Assembly (NCBI RefSeq): GCF_002806945.1
Contig: NZ_NIHC01000003.1
Location: 595,279-659,278, forward strand
Source: Marinobacter salexigens
GTDB lineage: Bacteria > Pseudomonadota > Gammaproteobacteria > Pseudomonadales > Oleiphilaceae
DNA length: 64,000 bases
Direction: 5' to 3'
Shown: positions 9,944 through 18,685 of the stretch, in pieces
Numbering within the stretch: the first letter of the stretch is position 1
Layout of the letters: every line of letters begins with the position of its first letter
The notes under the pieces: model-generated
The model's database searches: none
What the model was told of the DNA's origin: nothing
What the model saw: the letters and a program-made list of their open reading frames with translations, nothing else
Program-made: the position numbers and the translations under genes

Positions 9944-9967
9944 AAAGGCGGCTTTCGAGCCGCCTTT
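9944..9967. terminator. Intrinsic terminator after ridA, possibly bidirectional
   Basis: A perfect 10-bp stem, AAAGGCGGCT / AGCCGCCTTT, closes on a UUCG tetraloop. It lies 29 bp after the ridA stop and 14 bp before the end of the convergent SDR gene, so it can serve both. Confidence 0.8.
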
Positions 9968-9980
9968 GTGCGTTTAGGGC

Positions 9981-10859
9981 TTAGCCACTATCGATCATTT
10001 CGCGGTAGCCGGTGCGGAAGTCCGGGTAGCGAAAGGAAAAACCGGTTTGCAGTAGCCGCTGATTGCTGCAGCGTTTACTGCCAGCCCGGCCACCCTTCCT
10101 GGCGCCGGCTACAGGCTCAGCGCAGGGTACCTGCTGGCGCACCCAGTCAACCACCTCGTCAAGTCGAACCGGTTCACAATCGCTGGCAATATAGCAGTTA
10201 CCCAGCGGCATACCTGATAGCGCCAGCCCGTTGAGGTAGGCAACGGCTGCTGCAGCATCGTCTTCATGAATACGGTTGCTGAACGGCGCCGGCTTCACCG
10301 GGTTCATGCGGCCTTCAATCACCTCCTCCAGAAAGCGCCTTCTTGATGGCCCGTAAATCCCGCTAAAGCGAATAATGGTGGCGGGGTGGCCACTGTTCAG
10401 AGCCGTTTTCTCCCCAGCCAGAATTTGCTGGCCTGTTACCCGAGTGGGCTTGGTTGGGCTGGTTTCATCAACCAAACTGTCGTCATTCTGGGCATAAACG
10501 CTGGTGCTGCTGATAAAAAACAGCCGTTTTAGCCGCTGGTTACCTATCGCCTCCAGCAAATTGGATAAGCCGTTAACGTAGGCGTCGCGATAGCCCTGCT
10601 CGTCATAGCTTGAAGGCGTCAGGCAGTAGATAACTGTATCCAGAGTATCAGGCAGTTTGCCCACTAAGGTTTCCGGGCGGGTCAGGTCCGCGCCTATACT
10701 CGCAACGCCCTCGGGTACCTTGGCAGGGTTACGGCGTAAGCCATACACTTGTGCCGACTCTGTCAGCATGCTGGCGATGGCCCCCCCTAGCTTGCCACAA
10801 CCTGCTACGAGAATTCCCGGCATACTATTGCGATCAGCGATTGCCATAGACAATATCAA
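9981..10859 (-). CDS. NAD-dependent epimerase/SDR-family protein (YeeZ-like)
   Basis: 292 aa. The N-terminal ILVAGCGKLGGAIASML is the dinucleotide-binding glycine motif in its YeeZ form. FFISSTSVYAQ near residue 120 and IIRFSGIYGPSRRRF near 170 fit the extended SDR fold, but the usual YxxxK pair is not evident, so it may be a non-classical or catalytically altered member. Substrate unknown. The protein may begin at the internal Met in MAIADRNSMPG. It is convergent with ridA and divergent from oxyR. Confidence 0.75.
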   Translation of the reverse strand: MILSMAIADRNSMPGILVAGCGKLGGAIASMLTESAQVYGLRRNPAKVPEGVASIGADLTRPETLVGKLPDTLDTVIYCLTPSSYDEQGYRDAYVNGLSNLLEAIGNQRLKRLFFISSTSVYAQNDDSLVDETSPTKPTRVTGQQILAGEKTALNSGHPATIIRFSGIYGPSRRRFLEEVIEGRMNPVKPAPFSNRIHEDDAAAAVAYLNGLALSGMPLGNCYIASDCEPVRLDEVVDWVRQQVPCAEPVAGARKGGRAGSKRCSNQRLLQTGFSFRYPDFRTGYREMIDSG

Positions 10860-10923
10860 TCCTTATCCTCTGTCTCATAAATAAGTGAAACCTCGATCCG
10901 TATCCTTTTGACCGGAGATCACC

Positions 10924-11883
10924 ATGACTCTTACCGAGTTACGATACGTCGTTACGCTTGCCCGCGAAAGGCATTTTGGCCGTGCCGCCGAACGCTGCCA
11001 CGTTAGCCAGCCGACACTCAGCGTTGCGGTCAAAAAGCTGGAGGAGGAGTTGGGTATCCCACTGTTTGAGCGCAGTAAAAGCAGCATTCGTGTAACAGAA
11101 ACCGGTCAGCGCATTGTAGCGCAGGCCCAACGTGTTCTGGATCAGGTGGGTGTAATCCGCGACATGGCACAGGATGGCAAAAACCAATTGAGCTCGCCGC
11201 TCAAGGTAGGCGCCATCTATACTATCGGGCCTTATCTGTTCCCGCACCTGTTGCCGGAGTTGCGCCGCGCCGCGCCAGACATGCCGCTCTATATCGAAGA
11301 AAACTACACCGCTAACCTGCGTAAGAAGCTGCGCCAGTCCGAGTTGGACGCCATTATCATTGCGCTGCCGTTTGAAGAGGCGGAAGTGCTGACCCTGCCA
11401 CTGTACGACGAGCCGTTTGTGGTGCTACTGCCGGCGGACCACCCCCTTGCGGCCAAGGCGGAGGTCACAGGGGAAGAGCTGGCCAACGAGCAATTGCTCT
11501 TGCTGGGCCCCGGCCACTGCTTCCGGGATCAGGTGCTGGAAGCCTGCCCACCTCTGGTGGAGGCTGTCACTCGCCGAGCGGATGCAGGGGCGCCTTCGCT
11601 GGTTACTGAAGGCAGCTCTTTGGAAACCATACGCCACATGGTTGCCTCCGGATTGGGAATTACCGTACTACCACTTTCCGCCGCCACCGGTATGCGCTAC
11701 CAGCAGGATGTGCTTGTAACCCGGCCTTTTGCCGCGCCGGTGCCATCTCGAACCGTGGCCCTGGCCTGGAGAGTCACTTTCCCACGGCCCAAAGCCATTG
11801 ATGTTCTCTCGCTTGCAGCTGGCCAGTGCCGGGTGATTGAAAAGGCGACAGAGGACACCCCGGTTGCTGCCGCAACGGACTGA
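10924..11883 (+). CDS. oxyR: Hydrogen peroxide sensor OxyR (LysR family)
   Basis: 319 aa LysR-type regulator. The N-terminal HTH (residues about 1-60; FGRAAERCHVSQPTLSVAVK) matches OxyR. Two cysteines fall at residues 199 and 208, the same numbers as the peroxide-sensing pair of E. coli OxyR, within GPGHCFRDQVLEAC. Peroxide should form a disulfide there and switch on catalase and peroxidase genes. The protein has about 14 extra C-terminal residues. The recG start lies 9 bp after the stop, as in pseudomonads. Confidence 0.93.
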   Translation: MTLTELRYVVTLARERHFGRAAERCHVSQPTLSVAVKKLEEELGIPLFERSKSSIRVTETGQRIVAQAQRVLDQVGVIRDMAQDGKNQLSSPLKVGAIYTIGPYLFPHLLPELRRAAPDMPLYIEENYTANLRKKLRQSELDAIIIALPFEEAEVLTLPLYDEPFVVLLPADHPLAAKAEVTGEELANEQLLLLGPGHCFRDQVLEACPPLVEAVTRRADAGAPSLVTEGSSLETIRHMVASGLGITVLPLSAATGMRYQQDVLVTRPFAAPVPSRTVALAWRVTFPRPKAIDVLSLAAGQCRVIEKATEDTPVAAATD

Positions 11884-11891
11884 CCCTAGCC

Positions 11892-13967
11892 ATGGCCTCA
11901 CTGGATGATATCCCGGTTACCGAGCTGAAAGGCGTAGGCAGCGCCCTTGCCGAGAAGCTTGGGCGGCTGGGTGTCGCCTCCATGCAGGATTTATTGTTCC
12001 ACCTTCCCCATCGATACGAAGACCGCACGCGAATTATACCCATGGGTAGTTTGCGGGTAGGTGATGTGGCCGTTGTGGAAGGCGAGGTAATGAAAACGGA
12101 TCTGGTGATGGGGCGTCGCCGTAGCCTGCAGGTTACCCTGAAAGACAGTAGCGGGTTCTTGGTGCTACGCTTTTTTCACTTTAACGCGGCCCAGAAAAAT
12201 CAGCTGTCGGAAGGTACCCGGGTTCGCTGCTTCGGGGAAGTACGCCCGGGCCGTGCGGGTTACGAGTTTTACCACCCGGAGTACCAAACCAACCCACCGG
12301 CTATGCCCACAGGGGAGCAAGCCACCCTTACGCCGGTTTATCCACTGACTGAAGGCATACAGCAGCCCAGGGTGCGAGGGTTGTGTCAGCAGGCTGTGGG
12401 ATACCTTAAGCGCCATCCCATACGGGACTGGCTGCCTGCTGAGTTGCTGGCGGGCTATCAGCTACCGGGAATTACGGAAGCCGTGCAGTTGGTGCATTCT
12501 CCACCGGCCAGTGCTCCGGTTCATCTGCTGATGGAAGGCCGCCACCCGGCGCAGCAGCGCCTGGTTATGGAAGAGTTACTGGCGCATCAGTTGAGTATGC
12601 TGCAGGTTCGCGAACAGATTCAGGCCCGGCAAGCATTGCCCATGCTCCCTGCGGGCGACCTGCCTGAGCGCTTTCTCGAGGAGTTGCCATTCAAGCTTAC
12701 CAGTGCCCAGTGCCATGTAATGAGCGAGATCCGGCAAGATCTCAGCCAGCCCCTGCCTATGCTGCGATTGGTGCAGGGGGATGTAGGTTCAGGCAAAACC
12801 GTGGTGGCCGCGCTGGCAGCGCTACAGGCCATAGGCGCAGGTGCCCAAGTTGCGCTCATGGCGCCCACAGAAATATTGGCTGAACAGCACTACCAGAACT
12901 TTAAAGGCTGGCTGGAGCCTCTGGGCATCCAGCTTGCCTGGCTGACTGGCAAGGTAAAAGGGAAAGCCCGAAAAGAGGCGCTGGATGCAGTGAATACGGG
13001 TACCGCCAATGTTGTAATCGGTACCCATGCACTTTTTCAGGATGAGGTGTTGTTTCACCGTTTGGCCTTGGTTATCGTGGATGAGCAGCACCGGTTTGGC
13101 GTGCACCAGCGCTTGGCCTTGCGGGAGAAGGGTGTGGGTGGAACTCTGGCTCCACATCAGCTCATCATGACGGCAACTCCCATTCCGCGCACCTTGGCGA
13201 TGAGTGCCTACGCTGATCTTGATACTTCGGTGATCGATGAATTGCCCCCGGGCAGGAAGCCGATTGAAACCATAGTGATTCCCGATAGCCGCAGGGAAGA
13301 TGTGATTGAGCGCGTGCGCAACGCTTGCGCTGGCGGTCGCCAGGCCTACTGGGTGTGCACTCTGATTGAAGAATCGGAAGCCATGCAGTGCCAGGCGGCA
13401 GAAGCCACAGCGCAAGAGCTCACGGAGCGCTTACCCGATTTGAAGGTTGGGTTAATTCACGGCAGGCTGAAATCGGCGGAAAAAGCCGAGGTGATGGATC
13501 GATTCAAACAAGGTGAGGTGGATCTGCTTGTTGCCACCACTGTGATTGAAGTGGGTGTGGATGTGCCCAACGCTTCCCTGATCATCATAGAAAACCCGGA
13601 GCGCCTGGGTCTGGCGCAGCTGCACCAACTCCGTGGCAGAGTGGGGCGGGGTGAGCAGGCCAGCTTCTGCGTACTCATGTACCATCCACCCCTGTCTGCT
13701 AACGGCAAAGCGCGTCTGCAGGCCCTGCGTGACAGCCAGGATGGCTTTGTTATTGCCGAAAAAGACCTGGAAATACGTGGGCCGGGAGAGGTGCTTGGTA
13801 CCCGCCAGACTGGCATGATGCAATTCCGGCTGGCAGACTTTGAGAGGGATAAAGGCTGGATTGAGCCGGTGCGCGAGATGGCGCCTGGACTTATGAGGCA
13901 TCCACAGCTAGTGCAGGCTTTGATCCGGCGCTGGCTGGGAGGAAAAATACGCTATGGAGACGTTTGA
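11892..13967 (+). CDS. recG: ATP-dependent DNA helicase RecG
   Basis: 691 aa, full length. An N-terminal wedge/OB domain (about 60-160) is followed by superfamily 2 helicase motifs: Walker A GDVGSGKT near residue 296, the RecG-type motif II DEQH (IVDEQHRFGVHQR), motif III TATPIPRT, and motif VI QLRGRVGRG. RecG remodels stalled forks and Holliday junctions. It is cotranscribed with oxyR by spacing. Confidence 0.96.
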   Translation: MASLDDIPVTELKGVGSALAEKLGRLGVASMQDLLFHLPHRYEDRTRIIPMGSLRVGDVAVVEGEVMKTDLVMGRRRSLQVTLKDSSGFLVLRFFHFNAAQKNQLSEGTRVRCFGEVRPGRAGYEFYHPEYQTNPPAMPTGEQATLTPVYPLTEGIQQPRVRGLCQQAVGYLKRHPIRDWLPAELLAGYQLPGITEAVQLVHSPPASAPVHLLMEGRHPAQQRLVMEELLAHQLSMLQVREQIQARQALPMLPAGDLPERFLEELPFKLTSAQCHVMSEIRQDLSQPLPMLRLVQGDVGSGKTVVAALAALQAIGAGAQVALMAPTEILAEQHYQNFKGWLEPLGIQLAWLTGKVKGKARKEALDAVNTGTANVVIGTHALFQDEVLFHRLALVIVDEQHRFGVHQRLALREKGVGGTLAPHQLIMTATPIPRTLAMSAYADLDTSVIDELPPGRKPIETIVIPDSRREDVIERVRNACAGGRQAYWVCTLIEESEAMQCQAAEATAQELTERLPDLKVGLIHGRLKSAEKAEVMDRFKQGEVDLLVATTVIEVGVDVPNASLIIIENPERLGLAQLHQLRGRVGRGEQASFCVLMYHPPLSANGKARLQALRDSQDGFVIAEKDLEIRGPGEVLGTRQTGMMQFRLADFERDKGWIEPVREMAPGLMRHPQLVQALIRRWLGGKIRYGDV

Positions 13968-14112
13968 GCCAGCTTAAGGTTAGCGGAGGCCGGAATGCAT
14001 CTCCTTGAACGGGGGCTGCATCAACATTTACAGCGCAATCATGTCCTATACTAAAGACCCAACGGCAAATTGTGATGGCCGGATGGCAAACAGCGATACT
14101 CGGGAGAAAATG

Positions 14113-15480
14113 ATGGAATTACCTGTCACGGTGCAACAAGCTCTGGGTGAATCTGCCAAGGGTGTGTCGCTGAGAGATATGCGCCAGGCTAACCAACACG
14201 AACTGTTGCGGATGGTTTTGCTCCACGATGGGGAGGGCAGCCTTCAGGTGATTTGCTGCAAAGACGACCTGATTGACCTCGAGAGGCTGAATAAGCAGCT
14301 GGACCGGGATTTCCGTCTGATGAAGCCCCGAGAGCAAATTCGCGTTAAAGAGCGGGCAGGGCTAAGGGAACTCCCCGCATTGCCGTCGCTTACCGGTTGG
14401 CCCACCATTGTGGACCGCCGGGTAGATGACTTGCCCTCAGTCGCTTTGGCCTTGGGGGAGCAAAATCTGGCCATGGTGATGCCCGCGGATGATTTTCGAG
14501 CGCTGACGGCTGATGCGGATCGCCGGCCGTTTACGGTTGTATCGGAAAACATAGTGGTAAATCTCGATGATTCAGCTAATGACCGCAGTCAGCTAACCTT
14601 CGCCATCAAAAAGTTTACCAGTCTGCGTATTCAGCAGCGCCTGGAAGACACGCTGGAATTACCGCCTCTCCCGGAAACAGCTCAGCGCATTATCCATCTC
14701 CGCGTAAATCCAAATGCAGCAATGGGTGATTTGGTCGATATTGTTGAGAGCGACCCTAGCCTGGCCGCCCAGGTGGTTAGCTGGGCATCTTCATCCTTTT
14801 ACGCTGCGGCGGGGCAAGTGCGTTCCGTGCATGACGCCATCTCACGCGTGCTTGGCTTTGACATGGTGATGAACCTGGCCATGGGGTTGTCTTTGGGGCG
14901 TGCACTCAAGCAGCCTCAGGATAACCCGGAAGGCTACGTGGATTATTGGCAGCAAGCTATCTGGCAAGCCCAGTCTGCCGGAATTCTGGCGAGCATGATG
15001 CCTAGGGGCGAGCGCCCGGTATTCGGGCTGGCCTATCTCTCAGGCCTGCTTCACAATTTTGGTTACCTTTTGTTGGCTCAGATTTTTCCTCCTCACTTCA
15101 AATTGGTGTGCCGCTCATTGGAAGTCAATCCGGATATCGACTCTTCGGTCACCGAGCACTACCTTCTGGGCATTACCCGAGAGCAAATCGCAGGGCAGCT
15201 GATGGAAAACTGGGGTATGCCAGATGAGGTTACTTTGGCGATAAGGTATCAAAAGAGCCAAGGCTACCAAGGTACCCATAGCGTCTATGCCCGGCTACTC
15301 TGGCTTGGCCGGCAACTGCTGAGCGCCAGGGGTGTGGCTATGGGCGCCCATGTACCCGTAGGCCAGGAGGTCTATGACGAGCTGGGACTTAACCGTGAAC
15401 AGGTAGAAGAACAGTTTGATGAGTTGGTGGCCAGCAGAGACAAGATTATGACCATGGCAGGGATGATGAACCAGTCATAA
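14113..15480 (+). CDS. HDOD-domain signalling protein with YbaK-like N-terminus
   Basis: 455 aa from the ATG at 14113, six bases after GGGAG; the frame is open to 14005 but those residues look untranslated. Residues about 1-170 resemble a YbaK/aminoacyl-tRNA deacylase-like domain, and residues about 200-400 an HDOD domain (LPPLPETAQRI, then DLVDIVESDPSLAAQVVSWA). HDOD proteins act in signalling and lack HD phosphohydrolase chemistry. A homologue follows recG in P. aeruginosa as I recall. Target unknown. Confidence 0.8.
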   Translation: MELPVTVQQALGESAKGVSLRDMRQANQHELLRMVLLHDGEGSLQVICCKDDLIDLERLNKQLDRDFRLMKPREQIRVKERAGLRELPALPSLTGWPTIVDRRVDDLPSVALALGEQNLAMVMPADDFRALTADADRRPFTVVSENIVVNLDDSANDRSQLTFAIKKFTSLRIQQRLEDTLELPPLPETAQRIIHLRVNPNAAMGDLVDIVESDPSLAAQVVSWASSSFYAAAGQVRSVHDAISRVLGFDMVMNLAMGLSLGRALKQPQDNPEGYVDYWQQAIWQAQSAGILASMMPRGERPVFGLAYLSGLLHNFGYLLLAQIFPPHFKLVCRSLEVNPDIDSSVTEHYLLGITREQIAGQLMENWGMPDEVTLAIRYQKSQGYQGTHSVYARLLWLGRQLLSARGVAMGAHVPVGQEVYDELGLNREQVEEQFDELVASRDKIMTMAGMMNQS

Positions 15481-15484
15481 AAAA

Positions 15485-15503
15485 GCCGGCCCGAGGGGCC
15501 GGC
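15485..15503 (+). terminator. Hairpin terminator after the HDOD gene
   Basis: A perfect 8-bp GC stem, GCCGGCCC / GGGCCGGC with a 3-nt loop, starts 5 bp after the stop codon. The following T-run is weak (AAAGCTT), so termination efficiency is uncertain. Confidence 0.6.
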
Positions 15504-15757
15504 AAAGCTTCTGCTCATAGCAGACTCGTCCGAACATAACAGGAGAAACAACACTGGGCGAGCAACGTAATAGAAAAAAAGCGAGTCGCCTTGGTTATAA
15601 TCTAGACAATAACGTTGAAAAGAAAAGGCAGATAAGCTGGCAATAAGAAGCTGAGAACCTCGTCACTTTTTGTTTACAGAGCAAACGACTGATATCAAAT
15701 CGTTAAAATTGTTTCTTGCACACACTCGAGTTACAAAAAGACACAAAACAATCCTGA

Positions 15758-16225
15758 TTAAAACCCGTGATTCCGGATGGCAGTGGCCGCGCGGCGTATT
15801 TCATCAGCATAGCGCTCCTCCACTTCAAATCTCTCCTTGTCCATCTTTTCCACGAAGCGGGCTTCTGTGTTTTGGCGAGCCTGATGCGTTGGCATATGAC
15901 GAAGCTGTTCGTATACCTTCATGAATACCCTATAAGGCGATCTTTCCATCAACTCTGGCGCAACATGATCCAGCAAGCCCTTCAGGCGTAAACAGGCCTC
16001 TGAATATTCGATCTGATCTTCCTCAACGGCCATCGCGATAACCCTGATGCTCTCGATCATGTCTCGCCGGCGTTTCGCGTGAAATGCCGCGGCCTTTTTT
16101 TCACGCCTGCGGTTTTCTGCCAATATAATCATTTGCCGCCGGATAAAACCCAGCAAGACAAGGATGGCGATTGTGCCTGCAATAATCAGGCTCCACTGCA
16201 GCCACTGAGGCATGTTGTTCTCCAA
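15758..16225 (-). CDS. DUF2489 membrane-anchored protein
   Basis: 155 aa. One transmembrane helix (about residues 8-27, WLQWSLIIAGTIAILVLLGF) is followed by a basic, helical cytoplasmic part. The segment ESIRVIAMAVEEDQIEYSEA and then LRLKGLLDH is the DUF2489 signature as I recall it. Function unknown. It begins 7 bp after the end of the molybdopterin oxidoreductase gene and is likely cotranscribed. The 277 bp to the HDOD stop hold that gene's terminator and nothing else I can identify. Confidence 0.75.
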   Translation of the reverse strand: MENNMPQWLQWSLIIAGTIAILVLLGFIRRQMIILAENRRREKKAAAFHAKRRRDMIESIRVIAMAVEEDQIEYSEACLRLKGLLDHVAPELMERSPYRVFMKVYEQLRHMPTHQARQNTEARFVEKMDKERFEVEERYADEIRRAATAIRNHGF

Positions 16226-16232
16226 TTCTATT

Positions 16233-18533
16233 TCAGGCGGCGGGTAAGGGTTGCTGTTTTGATTGCCAGACTTTGACAGTTACTGGCTGGCCATTCAATA
16301 CAGAAGTGCCCGCTACGGGGTCGGTTATCTGATCACACAACACATCGTTGATACTCGCACCCGCATGGGCTGCCGCCGTTGATTGCACAGTGCCGTCACG
16401 GTTATGTCCCCAACCGTGGGGGATAGACACTACACCAGGCATCATATCTTCAGTAACTTCCACTGGCAGCACTACATAGCGCTCATCGGCACGGATCTCG
16501 GCGCTGCTGCCTTCATTCAGGTTCAGCCGCTTGGCATCATCCGGGTGCATAAGCACGGTGCAGCGGACCTTGCCTTTTACGAGCCTGTGGCTGTTGTGCA
16601 TCCAGGAGTTGTTGCTGCGCACATGGCGCCGGCCAATCAGCAAAAGCTGGCCGGGGGATAATGAGGTGAAGAGTTTCTGATTGAGGCGCTCTACGTCTTT
16701 AAGGTAACGCCGCGGGGCCAGATTGATTTTACCGTCCCGGGTGAATAATCGGTTAGGTAGTGTTGGCCGCAGAGCGCCAAGGTCAACCCCGCTTGGATTG
16801 TCTTTTAATCGTTTCAGCGACAGTCCTTTAGGGAGTTCCCGCCATTGCGGATTGAGAGAACTCAGCTTGGCAAGGTCGCGCAGAGGGTGTGGTTTGGGGA
16901 GTAGATCCAGAAACAGGCTTGTGGCAGGTTCCAGAAGGCCGCGTGCTCGGCCAGCATCTGTGCCATAGGGTCCGGTACGCAGGAGTAAATCAATAATCGG
17001 GTCGGGGCCCAACCGTTTGAAAGCCTGCCAGCCCAGCTCTGAACGAATTGGTAGTTTTCCACCCTTGCGCAGTTTCTCCAGCCGATGAGCAAGCTCCAAA
17101 AGAATTTGCCAGTCGTGGCGGCTGCCTGGCCCCGCATCAAACAGTGCTTCGCTGTATTTCGACACGTTGCGAACCGCCAGCATGTTGAAAATAATATCGT
17201 AATGGCTGCGCTCAAGTGCGGCTGTTGGCGGCAGAATAATGTCCGCATGGCGAGTGGTTTCGTTTATGTAGTAATCCACCGACACCATAAAATCCAGCCC
17301 GGTTAACGCCTCATCCAGCCGGCGCCCATTGGGGCTGGAAAGCACAGGGTTGCCTGCCACAGTCACAAAGGCGCGAATTTGCCCCTCACCCGGGGTAAGC
17401 ATTTCATCGGCCATGGTGCTGGCGGGATACTCGCCGGCAAACTCCGGTAGCCCTTTTACTCGGCTGTGGCGCTTGCCGAAATGCCCCCGCTGCCCAGACA
17501 TGGCGCCAAGAGCGATCAGGTCAATGGCAGGTTGGGTAAACATAACGCCGCCTACGGTATCCAGCTTGCCGGTAAGAATATTCAGGCAATACGCCAGCCA
17601 GGTGGTGATACTGCCAAAGGTTTGGGTGCTGGTGCCCATGCGGGTGTAAAGTGCTGCTTTAGGCGTGTTGGCGAGCTGGCGCGCCAGGCCCCGTATGCTG
17701 GCTGCTGCAATACCTGTGCACTCTGCGACGGCGTCAGGCGTGAACGGAAGCGAGGCCAGACGTAAGAGATCCAGATCCTTTACAAGGTGTTCTGCGGCGC
17801 CGGGGCGGATCAAATCATCGGCAAACAGCGTGTTTACCATAGCCATCAGCAGAAATGCATCGGTGCCGGGACGGATAAAATGAAATTCTTCCGCCAGTTT
17901 TGCGGTTTCTGAGCGCCTTGGGTCCACCACAATCATTTTGCCGCCGCGCTGCTTCAGCGCTTTCAGCCGGCCACGGAAATCCGGCACGGTCATCAGGCTG
18001 CCGTTGGAAGCCATGGGGTTGCCGCCAATACAGATAAACAGATCGGTGTTGTCGATATCCGGAATAGGGAACAGAACCTGGTGCCCGAAAATCTCCAGGC
18101 TCGCAAGCATGTGTGGCAACTGGTCATTGGATGTAGCAGAAAAGCGGTTCTGGGAGCCAACAGCCCGCAGAAACGGCATGGTAGCGATTAGTGAGCCGTG
18201 GTTGTGCACATTCGGATTGCCCAGATACACGCCAATGCTGTTGCGACCATGGGTTGTACGGGTGCTGTGAAGTTTTTCAGCCACGATGGTAAAAGCGTCA
18301 TCCCACTCAATTTCCTCCCAGCCGGCGGATGTTTTACGAACCGGCTTGCGTAAGCGCTCAGGGTCTTCGTGAAGATCCTGCAGAGCCACCGCCTTAGGGC
18401 AAATATGCCCCCGGCTCAATGGATCCTTCTCATCTCCGCGAATCGACGCGATCTTCCCTGCTTTCACTTCAACGGCAACGCCGCACATGGCTTCGCACAG
18501 ATGACAGGTGCGGTAATGGGTGCCGTTTTGCAT
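16233..18533 (-). CDS. Molybdopterin-dependent oxidoreductase, 4Fe-4S (orphan)
   Basis: 766 aa, DMSO reductase superfamily. The N-terminus has a CHLCEAMCG cluster motif completed by HICPKA, giving the four cysteines of a [4Fe-4S] site. Molybdopterin-binding segments follow (VVDPRRSETAKLAEEFHFIRPGTDAF; C-terminal NSWMHNSHRL and IPHGWGHNRDG). There is no TAT signal, so it is probably cytoplasmic. The molybdenum ligand is not certain; the region NRFSATSNDQLP has no Cys or Sec. No electron-transfer or membrane subunit is adjacent. Substrate unknown. Confidence 0.8.
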   Translation of the reverse strand: MQNGTHYRTCHLCEAMCGVAVEVKAGKIASIRGDEKDPLSRGHICPKAVALQDLHEDPERLRKPVRKTSAGWEEIEWDDAFTIVAEKLHSTRTTHGRNSIGVYLGNPNVHNHGSLIATMPFLRAVGSQNRFSATSNDQLPHMLASLEIFGHQVLFPIPDIDNTDLFICIGGNPMASNGSLMTVPDFRGRLKALKQRGGKMIVVDPRRSETAKLAEEFHFIRPGTDAFLLMAMVNTLFADDLIRPGAAEHLVKDLDLLRLASLPFTPDAVAECTGIAAASIRGLARQLANTPKAALYTRMGTSTQTFGSITTWLAYCLNILTGKLDTVGGVMFTQPAIDLIALGAMSGQRGHFGKRHSRVKGLPEFAGEYPASTMADEMLTPGEGQIRAFVTVAGNPVLSSPNGRRLDEALTGLDFMVSVDYYINETTRHADIILPPTAALERSHYDIIFNMLAVRNVSKYSEALFDAGPGSRHDWQILLELAHRLEKLRKGGKLPIRSELGWQAFKRLGPDPIIDLLLRTGPYGTDAGRARGLLEPATSLFLDLLPKPHPLRDLAKLSSLNPQWRELPKGLSLKRLKDNPSGVDLGALRPTLPNRLFTRDGKINLAPRRYLKDVERLNQKLFTSLSPGQLLLIGRRHVRSNNSWMHNSHRLVKGKVRCTVLMHPDDAKRLNLNEGSSAEIRADERYVVLPVEVTEDMMPGVVSIPHGWGHNRDGTVQSTAAAHAGASINDVLCDQITDPVAGTSVLNGQPVTVKVWQSKQQPLPAA

Positions 18534-18644
18534 GAGAGGTCTCCCGAAATTATTGTTGTTACAGGTTGGGTTTCATTGTGCAACCAGATTAGCAGGAAAA
18601 TGGTGGGGGTGGGTAATGCTGGTGCTTTGTTTTAGGCATGAAAA

Positions 18645-18666
18645 AGGCCAGTCCGGAGACTGACCT
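18645..18666 (-). terminator. Intrinsic terminator of the lipoprotein/FadL-type operon
   Basis: On the minus strand AGGTCAGTC / GACTGGCCT forms a 9-bp stem with one G-U pair and a 4-nt loop, followed directly by TTTTT. It lies 20 bp after the lipoprotein stop codon. Confidence 0.8.
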
Positions 18667-18685
18667 GTTATTTGTCGCCGCAGTA

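Noticed and set aside
12822..13415. 197-aa frame antisense to recG
   Set aside because: Shadow of the helicase gene with no motif of its own.
15481..15757. A gene in the AT-rich gap after the HDOD gene
   Set aside because: Only short frames without ribosome-binding sites or recognisable motifs.
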